Of a stretch of DNA of 64,000 nucleotides, positions 9,336-18,740 are shown piece after piece. The stretch covers positions 1-64,000 of the forward strand of contig UQXW01000003.1 of the NCBI GenBank assembly GCA_900545215.1, written 5' to 3'. Numbering within the stretch: position 1 is the first letter of the stretch; every line of letters starts with the position of its first letter. This stretch comes from an uncultured Bacteroidota bacterium. GTDB lineage: Bacteria > Bacteroidota > Bacteroidia > Bacteroidales > P3. A model generated the notes under the pieces. It did no database searches, was not told the DNA's origin, and saw only the letters and a list, made by a program, of their open reading frames with translations. The translations under genes were made by a program, and so were the position numbers.

Positions 9336-11156
9336 ATGATTGGGATACGAAACATCGTTGAAACAATAAAGAAAACAGACTTCGGGGAATACTACAAACG
9401 ATTCTACATTTGGAGGAGACGACATCTCACGACATATCAATTTGTTTTGATTTTAAGCCTGATTGTCGGCATTGCCAGCGGATTGGCTTCCGTAGTCCTT
9501 AAAAACACAGTGCATTTCACTTACAACCTTATAAGCGGTTTTTCATGGTTCTCGGCAGAACGTGGAAATATCCTCTTTTTAATGTATCCCGCAATAGGAA
9601 TAGGCTTGACGGTTCTGGTCATTAAATATTTGGTAAAGGACGATTTGTCTCACGGGGTCAGTAAAGTGATGTATGCAATTTCAAGAAAAGGCGGACGATT
9701 GAAGCCTCATCATTGCTGGAGTTCCATGTTGACATCGTCAATCACTGTCGCTTTTGGCGGAAGCGTAGGTTTGGAAGCCCCGATTGTTCTTACAGGTAGT
9801 GCAATCGCCTCGAACATCGCCAGATTCTTCAGAATAAACACCAGATACGTCATAATCCTTCTCGGATGCGGAGCAGCCGGAGCCATAGCCGGAGTTTTCA
9901 AAGCTCCGATTGCAGGAGTCCTGTTTGTATTTGAAGTCTTGATGATAGACCTTACGGTCAATGTGGCGACTCCACTCTTGATTTCCGCTGTTACCTCTGC
10001 GATAATCTCGTACTTTTTCTTCGGACAAGGTGTGCAATTCTACTATAAAGTCGACTCCCTCTTTGAATTGAACAAAATACCTGCTTTTATTCTTCTCGGA
10101 ATAGTGGCAGCTTTCATCTCGCTTTACTTCTTACGAATCAATAAATGGGTTTCCAAGAAGTTTGCAAAATGGAGTACCACCAATAAAATCATAATCGGCG
10201 GCATTGCATTGGGTATTCTCGTCTATCTTTTTCCGCCTCTGTTCGGCGAAGGTTACCAAGCACTGACGGACTTGCTCAATAACAACTCGGACGCCATGTT
10301 TAAGAACAGTTTTTTCTACTCTTATGTCGATAACAAGTGGCTTTTTGTCATAGTATTGCTAGCAATCACATTTTTGAAAGCCTTTGCCACTTCCATAACC
10401 TGTGCTTCCGGAGGCGTGGGAGGAACTTTCGCACCCAGCCTTTTCATAGGAGGTTTCTGCGGCTTCTTCGTTGCGAGAATGGTAAACATGACAGGGCTGA
10501 TAGAAGTTGCCGAAAGCAACTTCGCATTGGTAGGAATGGCAGCCGTAATGGCAGGAGTGATGCACTCGCCCTTGACAGCAACCTTCCTGATTGCAGAAAT
10601 CACCGGAGGATACGCTCTTTTCACACCGCTGTTGATTGCCACCACCATTGCATACGTCGTCGTAAAGCCTTTGACAAAGTATTCCATATATGCCGAGAGC
10701 CTCGCAGCGAAAGGTGATTTGATGACACACAACAAAGACAAAACAGCCCTTCACTTCATCGACAAGAGAAATCTGATAGAAACGAACTTCGTCAAACTCT
10801 CTCCCGATGCGACATTGCGAGATATAGTATCAGCTGTTGAGAGAAGCAATAGAAATTTTTTTCCTGTGGTAGATGAAGATGGCATGTTCAAAGGCGTACT
10901 CGTTTTGGACGACGTTCGTTCGCTTCTCTTCCATCAAGAGTACTATGATAAGATAAAAGTGGCAAGTTATATGAGATATTCCCCCATGTTCATCGCCGAC
11001 ATAAGAGAACCGTTGGAAAAAATAGTACAAAAGTTCATCGGTTCGGATCGTTACAACATCGTAATGGTCGATAAAGGTAAGTATCTCGGCTTTATCTCAC
11101 GGGCAAATGTTTTTGCCACTTATCGAAGCTATGTCAAGGAGTTTTCAAACGAATAA
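9336..11156 (+). CDS. ClC-family chloride channel/antiporter with C-terminal CBS pair
   Basis: This 606-residue membrane protein has a ClC core (about residues 35-455) with the selectivity-filter segments GSVGLEAP, where Glu147 occupies the place of the gating glutamate, and GGTFAPSLFIGG. Both are typical of prokaryotic ClC proteins. Residues about 475-605 form two CBS domains, which in this family bind adenine nucleotides and regulate gating. Retention of the gating glutamate is compatible with a chloride/proton exchanger, but channel versus antiporter cannot be decided from sequence. asd follows after 18 bases and may be co-transcribed. Confidence 0.9.
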   Translation: MIGIRNIVETIKKTDFGEYYKRFYIWRRRHLTTYQFVLILSLIVGIASGLASVVLKNTVHFTYNLISGFSWFSAERGNILFLMYPAIGIGLTVLVIKYLVKDDLSHGVSKVMYAISRKGGRLKPHHCWSSMLTSSITVAFGGSVGLEAPIVLTGSAIASNIARFFRINTRYVIILLGCGAAGAIAGVFKAPIAGVLFVFEVLMIDLTVNVATPLLISAVTSAIISYFFFGQGVQFYYKVDSLFELNKIPAFILLGIVAAFISLYFLRINKWVSKKFAKWSTTNKIIIGGIALGILVYLFPPLFGEGYQALTDLLNNNSDAMFKNSFFYSYVDNKWLFVIVLLAITFLKAFATSITCASGGVGGTFAPSLFIGGFCGFFVARMVNMTGLIEVAESNFALVGMAAVMAGVMHSPLTATFLIAEITGGYALFTPLLIATTIAYVVVKPLTKYSIYAESLAAKGDLMTHNKDKTALHFIDKRNLIETNFVKLSPDATLRDIVSAVERSNRNFFPVVDEDGMFKGVLVLDDVRSLLFHQEYYDKIKVASYMRYSPMFIADIREPLEKIVQKFIGSDRYNIVMVDKGKYLGFISRANVFATYRSYVKEFSNE

Positions 11157-11174
11157 AAGAAAGGGTAATACATT

Positions 11175-12164
11175 ATGAGAATAGCAGTAGTCGGAGCAAC
11201 AGGCTTGGTAGGCGGTGTTATGCTGAAAGTTTTGGAAGAAAGAGGTTTCGCAAATAATGAAATCATAGTTGCAGCCTCGCCGAAGAGCATAGGAAAAAAG
11301 ATAATGTTTGCAGGCAGGGAACTGACCGTCATAAGCGTTGAAGATGCCATAGCAAAGAATTGCGATTATGCAATATTTTCTGCCGGCGGTACAACTTCCA
11401 AACAATATGCTCCTTTATTTGCAGAGAAAGACACCGTGGTGATAGACAACTCTTCTGCGTGGAGAATGTGCGATGATGTTCCGCTCGTGGTTCCGGAAAT
11501 CAACCCTCAATCAATCAAACCCGGCAATCGCATAATAGCAAACCCTAATTGCTCTACCATACAAATGGTTCTCGCACTTTCCGAACTGCATAAAGCGTAC
11601 GGCATAAAACGAATAGTGGTATCCACATATCAAAGCGTAACCGGAACAGGGCAAAAAGCCGTCAGTCAGTTGGAACACGAACAAAGAGGCGAAGATTGCG
11701 ACAAGGTTTATCCTTATCAAATTCATGAAAACGTTTTGCCGCATGGCGGAGATTTTCTTCCCGATGCCTATACAACGGAAGAAAAGAAATTGGTCGATGA
11801 AACAAGAAAAATATTCGGTAATCCGCAAATAGCAGTCTCTGCAACAGTGGCAAGAGTTCCCGTAAAGGGCGGTCATAGTGAGAGCGTGAATGTGGAATTC
11901 TTCAAACCTTTTGAGATGAACGACGTTTATGATTTGTTACGTTCCACTTCTGGCGTTGCAGTTGTCGATTCGCCAAAAGAAAACTTCTATCCCATGCCGA
12001 TAACGGCACAAGGAAAAGATGAGGTGTTCGTCGGCAGGGTACGAAGAGACGAGTCCTGTCCGAACGCATTGAACCTCTGGGTCGTGGCAGACAATTTGAG
12101 AAAAGGGGCTGCAACAAATGCGATACAGATATTGGAATATTTATGCAATAAACAAAACATTTGA
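11175..12164 (+). CDS. asd: aspartate-semialdehyde dehydrogenase
   Basis: This 329-residue enzyme reduces aspartyl phosphate to aspartate semialdehyde, the branch point to lysine, diaminopimelate, threonine and methionine. The N terminus has the NADP-binding loop VVGATGLVG. The catalytic Cys126 lies in NPNCSTIQ, followed by the SVTGTGQKA segment, and a late RVPVKGGHSE provides the catalytic His. Length and motifs fit the Gram-positive/Bacteroidota Asd class. It overlaps the next gene at TGATG, suggesting coupled translation. It supplies precursor for the meso-DAP used by MurE in this window. Confidence 0.95.
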   Translation: MRIAVVGATGLVGGVMLKVLEERGFANNEIIVAASPKSIGKKIMFAGRELTVISVEDAIAKNCDYAIFSAGGTTSKQYAPLFAEKDTVVIDNSSAWRMCDDVPLVVPEINPQSIKPGNRIIANPNCSTIQMVLALSELHKAYGIKRIVVSTYQSVTGTGQKAVSQLEHEQRGEDCDKVYPYQIHENVLPHGGDFLPDAYTTEEKKLVDETRKIFGNPQIAVSATVARVPVKGGHSESVNVEFFKPFEMNDVYDLLRSTSGVAVVDSPKENFYPMPITAQGKDEVFVGRVRRDESCPNALNLWVVADNLRKGAATNAIQILEYLCNKQNI

Positions 12165-13312
12165 TGAACAAACTCTGCCTTTGGCTCTTCTTTCTGTTTG
12201 TCGGCCTGTCTTCTTTTTCGCAAAACGAATCCACACATTTCTATTCCATGTTCGGACAATACGGTTGGGTTATGCCGACCAACGATTTCGTACGGGGAGA
12301 GAACACGGATAACGAAACCATATCGCAAGTCTATGCCTTATCTCTGCGATATGCCGTTCAAACTGCGGGAGAGAAATACTGGCATCAGATGTATGATTAT
12401 CCCTCATACGGTTTCGGTATATACACTGCTGATTTCAATGTCAAAAATCAGCTTGGCAGACCGGTGGCTCTCTATGCTTTCATCACCAAACCTATTTTTT
12501 CAAAAGGCAAATACAACTTGACGGGAGATTATGCTCTCGGCATGGCATTCAATTGGACACATTTCACCTGTTCCCACCCGGAGAGAGTGGTCATGGGCGG
12601 ATATGCTTCCTGCTATATTGATGCTACTTTTACTTTGAACCGAATTCTTTCACAGAACCTTGCACTCGGTTTGGGCGTTTCGCTTTCTCATTTTTCCAAC
12701 GGAGCAATACGCAAACCCAACAAAGGACTTAACCTTATCTCGTCCAAACTTTCGGTAAATTATTACCCCAAACCGTTGAAACAGCATAAAACAACACCGC
12801 TTCCGCACTTCGATAAACGCACGGACGATTTGTGGTCTGTCTTTATAGGCTCTCACAACGTCCTGACCACATTGCCTGCACAATTTGAGGACGAACCATA
12901 CGATAGACGTTCCTACTTTGTTTTCGGAATAGACAGGCGGGTGTTGAGACGCTTCAATCTTAAACACTCGTTGGGTTTCGGTCTCGGGTTGGGGTACAAC
13001 CAATACGTAGGCACGAGCTATAAGATAATCGACCGTGAACTTCGCTTCTATGGAATAAGCCACGCAGAGCGTTTCAACTTTTCCGCATACATAAGTTATG
13101 AATACAGCATACACAGATTGGGGATAGTTCTCGAACCCGGCATATACCTTTACAAGAATAAGTTGGACGAATCCAAAAGACTGTTTCAGAGAATAGGGCT
13201 GCGATATAACTTTGCCAACGGGTTCTTTGCCGGATTGAACCTGAGAGCCGCAAATTTCAGCGTAGCCCAATACATAGAATGGACGATAGGCTTCGCCACG
13301 AGAAATTCCTGA
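12164..13312 (+). CDS. PagL-like lipid A deacylase (acyloxyacyl hydrolase family)
   Basis: This 382-residue protein has a signal peptide ending near SSFSQ. The body is rich in alternating beta strands typical of an outer membrane barrel. The segment SHFSNGA, with His176 and Ser178, matches the His-x-Ser catalytic pair of PagL-type lipid A 3-O-deacylases, and a conserved GLNL segment follows. Family members remove an acyl chain from lipid A at the outer membrane surface. The start ATG overlaps the asd stop. Substrate specificity is inferred. Confidence 0.75.
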   Translation: MNKLCLWLFFLFVGLSSFSQNESTHFYSMFGQYGWVMPTNDFVRGENTDNETISQVYALSLRYAVQTAGEKYWHQMYDYPSYGFGIYTADFNVKNQLGRPVALYAFITKPIFSKGKYNLTGDYALGMAFNWTHFTCSHPERVVMGGYASCYIDATFTLNRILSQNLALGLGVSLSHFSNGAIRKPNKGLNLISSKLSVNYYPKPLKQHKTTPLPHFDKRTDDLWSVFIGSHNVLTTLPAQFEDEPYDRRSYFVFGIDRRVLRRFNLKHSLGFGLGLGYNQYVGTSYKIIDRELRFYGISHAERFNFSAYISYEYSIHRLGIVLEPGIYLYKNKLDESKRLFQRIGLRYNFANGFFAGLNLRAANFSVAQYIEWTIGFATRNS

Positions 13313-13540
13313 TACTGATTTATAAGTCTTTTCAATACTTTGAAAATCCGATAATCAAGCCTCGATTAGATCAAATGCAAACCTCTTTCGGCGAAACGGC
13401 GAAAGAAAAAATTATAACGGCGTTCGGGTAAATCCTTTCGGCGTTTCATTTTGCCAAAACGGCGATTTGTTGCAGCGGTTCTTGAAAGGGGTGAAATATG
13501 GTCGGGAAAAGATGATTTTTCCGACCGAAGGATACAGCGC
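13313..13540. repeat. intergenic palindromic repeat, copy A
   Basis: The stretch ahead of purL contains no gene. It holds a copy of a dispersed element: AAATCCTTTCGGCGTTTC followed by ATTTTGCCAAAACGGCG (about 13430-13464), preceded by a related inverted segment with GGCGAAACGGCG (from about 13388). Related copies lie near 22834, 34270 and 59142. Further downstream, CGGTCGGGAAAA and TTTTCCGACCG form another inverted repeat. Confidence 0.55.
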
Positions 13541-13570
13541 TTGTATTTCAAATAAAAATAGTACCTTTGC
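13541..13570 (+). promoter_or_regulatory. promoter of purL
   Basis: TTG (13541-13543) and TACCTTTGC (13562-13570) are separated by 18 bases and match the Bacteroidota -33/-7 pattern. This sets the purL start at the ATG at 13590, because the longer reading from 13467 would begin upstream of the promoter. Confidence 0.65.
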
Positions 13571-13589
13571 ATGGTTAAAATCATATCGT

Positions 13590-15830
13590 ATGGCAAATAG
13601 TCAGACTGTAACAGTTGAAACTGCAAAGGAATTGGGCTTGTTACCCGAAGAGTTCGAGAAGATTAAGGAATACCTCGGCGGCAGAACGCCTAACTACACG
13701 GAGTTGAGCATTTACTCTGTGATGTGGAGCGAGCATGCTTCTTACAAGAACTCGATAAAGTATTTGAAAACTCTTCCGAAAGAGGGTAAGCAATTATTGG
13801 TGAAACCGGGTGAGGAGAATGCAGGTATGGTTGATGTGGGCGGCGGTATTGCTTGCGTTTTCAAGATAGAGTCGCATAATCACCCTTGTGCAGTGGAGCC
13901 TTTTCAAGGTGCTGCAACAGGTGTGGGCGGAATAAACAGAGATATTTTCACCATGGGAGCCCGTCCCGTGGCTCAGTTGAATTCTTTGCGGTTCGGAGAT
14001 ATAAAGAATCCCCATACGCAGTGGTTGGTTAAAGGTGTAACGAAGGGTATTTCCCATTACGGCAATGCTTTCGGAGTTCCTGTGTTGGGCGGAGAGGTAT
14101 TCTTCGACGAATGCTTTGAACACAATCCTTTGGTGAATGCTATGAGTGTCGGAATCATGAAGAAGGAAGATTTAATTTCGGCAGTTGCCAAGGGTAAAGG
14201 CAATCCTGTTTACATCGTAGGCTCTTCCACCGGAAAGGACGGCATACATGGTGCCACTTTTGCTTCGGCGGATGTTACTGAAAACACTGCTGACGATATT
14301 CCTTCCATACAGGTGGGCGACCCGTTCCAAGAAAAGTTGTTGCTTGAAGCCACTTTGGAATTGGGAAAGACTGATGCAATAGTCGGCATGCAGGATATGG
14401 GTGCGGCAGGCATCATTTGCTCGACTTCGGAGATGAGTGAGAAGGGCCATTCCGGTATGATTATAGATTTGGATAAAGTTCCGTTGAGACAGCAGAACAT
14501 GGAAGCGTGGGAAATCCTGCTTTCGGAAAGTCAGGAGAGAATGTTGGTATGTGTGAAGAAAGGAAAAGAGGAAGAGGTCGAGAGAATATTCGAGAAATGG
14601 GACTTGAATTGTGCTAAGATAGGCGAGGTGATAGACGAGGACATGCTTTACTTCCATTGGAAAGGCGAATTGGTTGCGAAAGTGCCTGCGGCCTCCTTGG
14701 TTTTGGGTGGCGGAGCTCCGGTTTACAACCGTTCGTATAAAGAACCTGCCTATTACAAAGAAGCATTGGCTTTTTCTGCCGACAAAATTGCAGAACCGGA
14801 TTTGCAGGAAGCAAAGAAGATTGCCGAATTTCTAAGCACATCTCCGAATATAGCCTCGAAGAGATGGGTGTATGAGCAGTACGACTCGATGGTCGGTACA
14901 ATAAACATGTCGACCAACAGACCTGCCGATGCGGGTGTGGCAAATTTGAAAGGAACAGACTTCGCCATCGCCATGACTTGCGATTGCAATTCACGTTATG
15001 TGTATTCCGATCCATTGATAGGAACACAGATTGCAGTTGCGGAGGCAGCAAGAAATATAGTTTGTGCGGGCGGCGAGCCTTTGGCAATAACGAACTGCTT
15101 GAATTTCGGAAATCCGTATAATGAAGAGACATATTGGCAATTCGTGAAAGCGATAGAGGGCATGGGAATTGCATGCAGAAAATTCAACACCCCTGTTACC
15201 GGCGGTAATGTAAGTTTCTACAATCAGGCTTCGATGAACGGAAAGGTTGAAGCGGTTTATCCGTCTCCTGTGATAGGCATGATAGGTACGATAGAGAAGG
15301 ATAAGCAGATGACGCTTGACTTCAAGCGTGCCGATGCAACGATATACCTCTTGGGAGATTTGAAAGACGACATAAGTTGTTCGGAATACCTTTACTCTTA
15401 TCGCGGAATAAAATTGTCCCATACTCCTTACTTTGATTTGGATAAAGAATCCAACATGCAGAAAGCATTGAGCGATTTGATAAATCAGGGCTTGATCGAG
15501 TCGGCTCATGATGTGAGCGAGGGCGGTATATTCATTTCCGTTTTGGAATCGGCGATGTGCAGAGAGTTCGGCTTCGATTTGTTCACCGGAGGGGAGATTC
15601 GTTTGGATTCGTTCCTTTTCGGAGAAAGTCAGGGCAGGGTAGTGGTTACCGTAAAAGAAGGAAAAGAAAATGATTTCATAGATATGTTGAATATTTCCGG
15701 CGTTGCATGCTGTGCGATAGGCAGCGTGAGAGCAGATGGCGAGATAACGGTTGATGATGAGCCTTTCGGAAAAGTCGCAAACTATAAATCATTATATGAT
15801 AATGCGATAAGCGATATATTGGATAAGTAA
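13590..15830 (+). CDS. purL: phosphoribosylformylglycinamidine synthase subunit (small PurL type)
   Basis: The product is 746 residues, the size of the small PurL that works with PurS and PurQ, not the about 1200-residue fused form. It converts FGAR to FGAM in purine synthesis using ATP and ammonia from glutamine. Motifs include YSVMWSEHASYKNS near the N terminus, the ATP-binding GVGGINRDIFTMGARP segment, QDMGAAG, and the second-half TGGNVSFYNQ and HDVSEGG. Neither purS nor purQ lies nearby in this window. The start was chosen from the promoter position. The secreted protease gene follows after 34 bases. Confidence 0.92.
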   Translation: MANSQTVTVETAKELGLLPEEFEKIKEYLGGRTPNYTELSIYSVMWSEHASYKNSIKYLKTLPKEGKQLLVKPGEENAGMVDVGGGIACVFKIESHNHPCAVEPFQGAATGVGGINRDIFTMGARPVAQLNSLRFGDIKNPHTQWLVKGVTKGISHYGNAFGVPVLGGEVFFDECFEHNPLVNAMSVGIMKKEDLISAVAKGKGNPVYIVGSSTGKDGIHGATFASADVTENTADDIPSIQVGDPFQEKLLLEATLELGKTDAIVGMQDMGAAGIICSTSEMSEKGHSGMIIDLDKVPLRQQNMEAWEILLSESQERMLVCVKKGKEEEVERIFEKWDLNCAKIGEVIDEDMLYFHWKGELVAKVPAASLVLGGGAPVYNRSYKEPAYYKEALAFSADKIAEPDLQEAKKIAEFLSTSPNIASKRWVYEQYDSMVGTINMSTNRPADAGVANLKGTDFAIAMTCDCNSRYVYSDPLIGTQIAVAEAARNIVCAGGEPLAITNCLNFGNPYNEETYWQFVKAIEGMGIACRKFNTPVTGGNVSFYNQASMNGKVEAVYPSPVIGMIGTIEKDKQMTLDFKRADATIYLLGDLKDDISCSEYLYSYRGIKLSHTPYFDLDKESNMQKALSDLINQGLIESAHDVSEGGIFISVLESAMCREFGFDLFTGGEIRLDSFLFGESQGRVVVTVKEGKENDFIDMLNISGVACCAIGSVRADGEITVDDEPFGKVANYKSLYDNAISDILDK

Positions 15831-15864
15831 AGATAGTAACGGATAAAGAATAACAAAAAAAGAA

Positions 15865-17265
15865 ATGAAGAAGATAGTTGCATCAATTCTGTGTTGTGGA
15901 ATTACGTTCTGTGCAATGGCTCAGAAAGACGGAGGTTTGACTCCCGAAATGTTGAATAAGATTAAGCAGTCGTACAAACCGACTGCACAGGACAAGGCGT
16001 TGAGGAATGCCGTTGCCAACAATAAAATTCAAGCCTTGGCATTGAACCTCGACAATGTGAACAAATATGACACTTATTTCTCGAACAGGGTGAACAGCCG
16101 CGGTATTACGGATCAGAAATCTTCGGGACGTTGCTGGATGTTTACGGGTCTGAACGTCATGAGAAGTGCAATGATTGCAAAATACAATCTCGGTGCTTTT
16201 GAATTCAGCCAGAATTATTTGTTCTTTTATGACCAGTTGGAGAAAAGCAACTTGTTCCTTTCGTTGATTATAAAGCATATCGACGAACCTTTGGATAGCA
16301 AGGATAATGAATGGTTGTTCAAAAATACTCTTTCGGACGGAGGTCAGTTTACGGGTATTTCCGACTTGGTTACGAAATACGGATTGGTTCCTTCAACCGT
16401 TCAGCCTGAGACTTACAACTCCAATAACACGGGTAAGATAGATGACCTGATTACATTGAAGTTGAAAGAATATGCTTTGGAGTTGAGAGCCATGAAAGCG
16501 GAGAAAAAAGCGAAAGCAGATAAGTTGGAGGCACGTAAGATAGAGATGCTTTCGCAAATTTATAAGATGTTGGTCTTGGCATACGGAGAACCTGTACAGG
16601 AATTCACATATACTTTGAGAGATGCACAGGGTAAGGAAATTTCAACGGAGACTTACACTCCGAAATCTTTCTATGACAAATATGTGGGTAAGGATTTGAA
16701 AAATTCTTACGTGATGTTGATGAACGATCCTTCGAGAGAGTTCTACAAAGTCTATGAAATAGAAAACGATCGCCACGTTATGGACGGCGAAAACTGGAAA
16801 TATATAAATCTTCCGATAGAAGACATAAAGAAAGCAGCCATTGCGTCAATCAAAGATTCGACAATGATGTACTTTTCTTGCGATGTGGGTAAGTTTCTTT
16901 ACTCCGAGAAAGGTTTGTTGGACGTTAACACGTATGATTACGGTTCTTTGATGGGAACAACCTTCGGAATGGATAAGAAACAAAGGATACAGACTTTTGC
17001 CAGCGGTTCTTCTCATGCAATGACACTTTGTGCCGTCGATTTGGATAAAGACGGCAAGCCGAAGAAATGGTTGGTGGAGAACAGTTGGGGAGCTTCTCAT
17101 GGTTGGCAAGGTCATTTGATAATGACGGATCAATGGTTCGATGAATATATGTTCAGGGTTGTGGTTGACAAGAAGTACATTCCATCGGATGTTTTGAAGT
17201 ATTTGGATCAAAAACCTATCATGTTGCCGCCTTGGGATCCTATGTTCAGTGAAGATGTCGATTAA
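15865..17265 (+). CDS. secreted C1-family aminopeptidase (PepC/bleomycin hydrolase type)
   Basis: This 466-residue papain-family peptidase has an N-terminal signal peptide ending near CAMAQ. The catalytic triad is visible: Cys90 in SSGRCWMF, His384 in SSHAMTL and Asn406 in VENSWG. The preceding Gln of the oxyanion hole lies in DQKSSGRCW. The overall plan is that of aminopeptidase C/bleomycin hydrolase, which trims N-terminal residues from peptides. The signal peptide implies a periplasmic or exported enzyme, as is common in Bacteroidota. The next gene starts 15 bases downstream. Confidence 0.9.
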   Translation: MKKIVASILCCGITFCAMAQKDGGLTPEMLNKIKQSYKPTAQDKALRNAVANNKIQALALNLDNVNKYDTYFSNRVNSRGITDQKSSGRCWMFTGLNVMRSAMIAKYNLGAFEFSQNYLFFYDQLEKSNLFLSLIIKHIDEPLDSKDNEWLFKNTLSDGGQFTGISDLVTKYGLVPSTVQPETYNSNNTGKIDDLITLKLKEYALELRAMKAEKKAKADKLEARKIEMLSQIYKMLVLAYGEPVQEFTYTLRDAQGKEISTETYTPKSFYDKYVGKDLKNSYVMLMNDPSREFYKVYEIENDRHVMDGENWKYINLPIEDIKKAAIASIKDSTMMYFSCDVGKFLYSEKGLLDVNTYDYGSLMGTTFGMDKKQRIQTFASGSSHAMTLCAVDLDKDGKPKKWLVENSWGASHGWQGHLIMTDQWFDEYMFRVVVDKKYIPSDVLKYLDQKPIMLPPWDPMFSEDVD

Positions 17266-17279
17266 GGAATTATAGGGAA

Positions 17280-18005
17280 ATGAAATTCTGTAAAGCATAT
17301 CTGCTTTTGTCGATAGTATTTCTGTCTTCGGCTGTGTTCGCTCAAGTTCCGGATACCTTGTCTTTTGATGTCGAACAAATGGAGGGATATTACGAACAGG
17401 AGGACACGGAAGTCTATGAACCTTCTGACGAGGAGAAAATAATCCAAGACGAATCCGATGCTGCCAGAGAGGCTGTTATTCATACGGAAGACGTAATCGA
17501 TTACGTGCAATACCTGCTTGATGCCGACAGTTTGGTAAGTCATTATGCAATTTATGCGGGCGATGAGGCGATAACGGAGTATGTAGGTTCATCAACGTCA
17601 ACCGATAAACTTGTAGAGAAGTTCGATGTCATCGAACAGCAGGGTGATGATGCTTTCTTCTACTGTAAGGAGTACATTTACAACGATAATAAAGCGTGGG
17701 ACTACATTTACGAGCGATTGTATGGTAATGACGGTAAGTTGATTTACTTTGTTCGGCAATACAATACTTATAACTCGGGTTGTGCAGAGGTCGCATTCGA
17801 ACGTTCCGAGTATTACTGGAACAAAACGGGTGAACTGATACGCAAGACCTACGAAATATACGATTCCCATAACAATCCATTGGAAGTGCAAGACTGTTGG
17901 ATGGAAAGAGAAAGCTATGACAAGATAATGGATAAGGATACCTTTTTGTCAGAACATCATTTCCCATCGGCAGTTCATGGAGATGAAGAACCGATTTCCG
18001 AATAG
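17280..18005 (+). CDS. secreted acidic protein of unknown function
   Basis: This 241-residue protein has a clear signal peptide (MKFCKAYLLLSIVF, cut near AVFAQ). It is followed by an acidic region rich in Glu and Asp (about residues 22-65). The rest has many aromatic residues and a pattern of short strands, as in lipoprotein-like periplasmic domains, but there is no lipobox Cys. I recognise no family. It sits between the aminopeptidase and coaX with 14 and 6 base gaps, so it is probably co-transcribed. Confidence 0.7.
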   Translation: MKFCKAYLLLSIVFLSSAVFAQVPDTLSFDVEQMEGYYEQEDTEVYEPSDEEKIIQDESDAAREAVIHTEDVIDYVQYLLDADSLVSHYAIYAGDEAITEYVGSSTSTDKLVEKFDVIEQQGDDAFFYCKEYIYNDNKAWDYIYERLYGNDGKLIYFVRQYNTYNSGCAEVAFERSEYYWNKTGELIRKTYEIYDSHNNPLEVQDCWMERESYDKIMDKDTFLSEHHFPSAVHGDEEPISE

Positions 18006-18011
18006 GCGAAG

Positions 18012-18740
18012 ATGAAACTTATCATAGACAGAGGGAATACCTTTTATAAGGTTGCCGTTTTTGACAACGACAAATTGGTTGAGTTGAAGACTTATCGTAA
18101 CCTGACCATTCCGGATTTGGAAGCGGCTTTTCTGTCTTTTGATATCAAAAAATCCATCTTCTGTTCTGTGGGAGGTACCGAGAAAACCGAGATATTGGAC
18201 TTTCTCAAAGGAAACAGCGAATTTGTTTCCATGACCGAACAACTCGTTTTGCCTATAAGGATTGCCTATAAAACGCCTTTATCCTTAGGAAAAGACAGAA
18301 TAGCTTCCGTTGTCGGAGCTTCGCAAGTCGTGAAAGGTAAAGCGGTGCTTGTTATCGATGCAGGAAGTTGCATTTGCTTCGATTACCTTGACAAAAATGC
18401 CGTTTACCATGGAGGAAGCATTGCCCCCGGTTTCGGAATGAAATATAAAGCGTTGCATAATTTTACGGCAGACTTACCGTTACTTGATTTGGAGAGTGAA
18501 AGCATAGATTTATGCGGACAAAGTACTGATACATGCATACACTCGGGCGTTATCAATGGAACTTTGTGCGAGATAAGCGGCATTATAGACCTTTATCGTG
18601 AAATCGATAAGGATTTGGTGGTGATGTTAAGCGGTGGCGATGCCGATTTCATTGCGGAAAGATTGAACAGAAATGTTATTGTGGAAAAGCACCTTGTGTT
18701 ACAAGGCTTAAATGTTATATTGGATGCGAATACAAAGTAA
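18012..18740 (+). CDS. coaX: type III pantothenate kinase
   Basis: This 242-residue protein of the ASKHA fold phosphorylates pantothenate, the first step of CoA synthesis. The phosphate-1 loop reads DRGNT (residues 6-10) where most members have DxGNT. GKDRIAS and DAGSC follow; the latter replaces the usual DAGTA, a conservative change of Thr to Ser. GGSIAPGFGM is typical. The gene order coaX, outer membrane protein, TPR protein, lptC is one I know from other Bacteroidales. The following gene overlaps its 3' end. Confidence 0.9.
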   Translation: MKLIIDRGNTFYKVAVFDNDKLVELKTYRNLTIPDLEAAFLSFDIKKSIFCSVGGTEKTEILDFLKGNSEFVSMTEQLVLPIRIAYKTPLSLGKDRIASVVGASQVVKGKAVLVIDAGSCICFDYLDKNAVYHGGSIAPGFGMKYKALHNFTADLPLLDLESESIDLCGQSTDTCIHSGVINGTLCEISGIIDLYREIDKDLVVMLSGGDADFIAERLNRNVIVEKHLVLQGLNVILDANTK

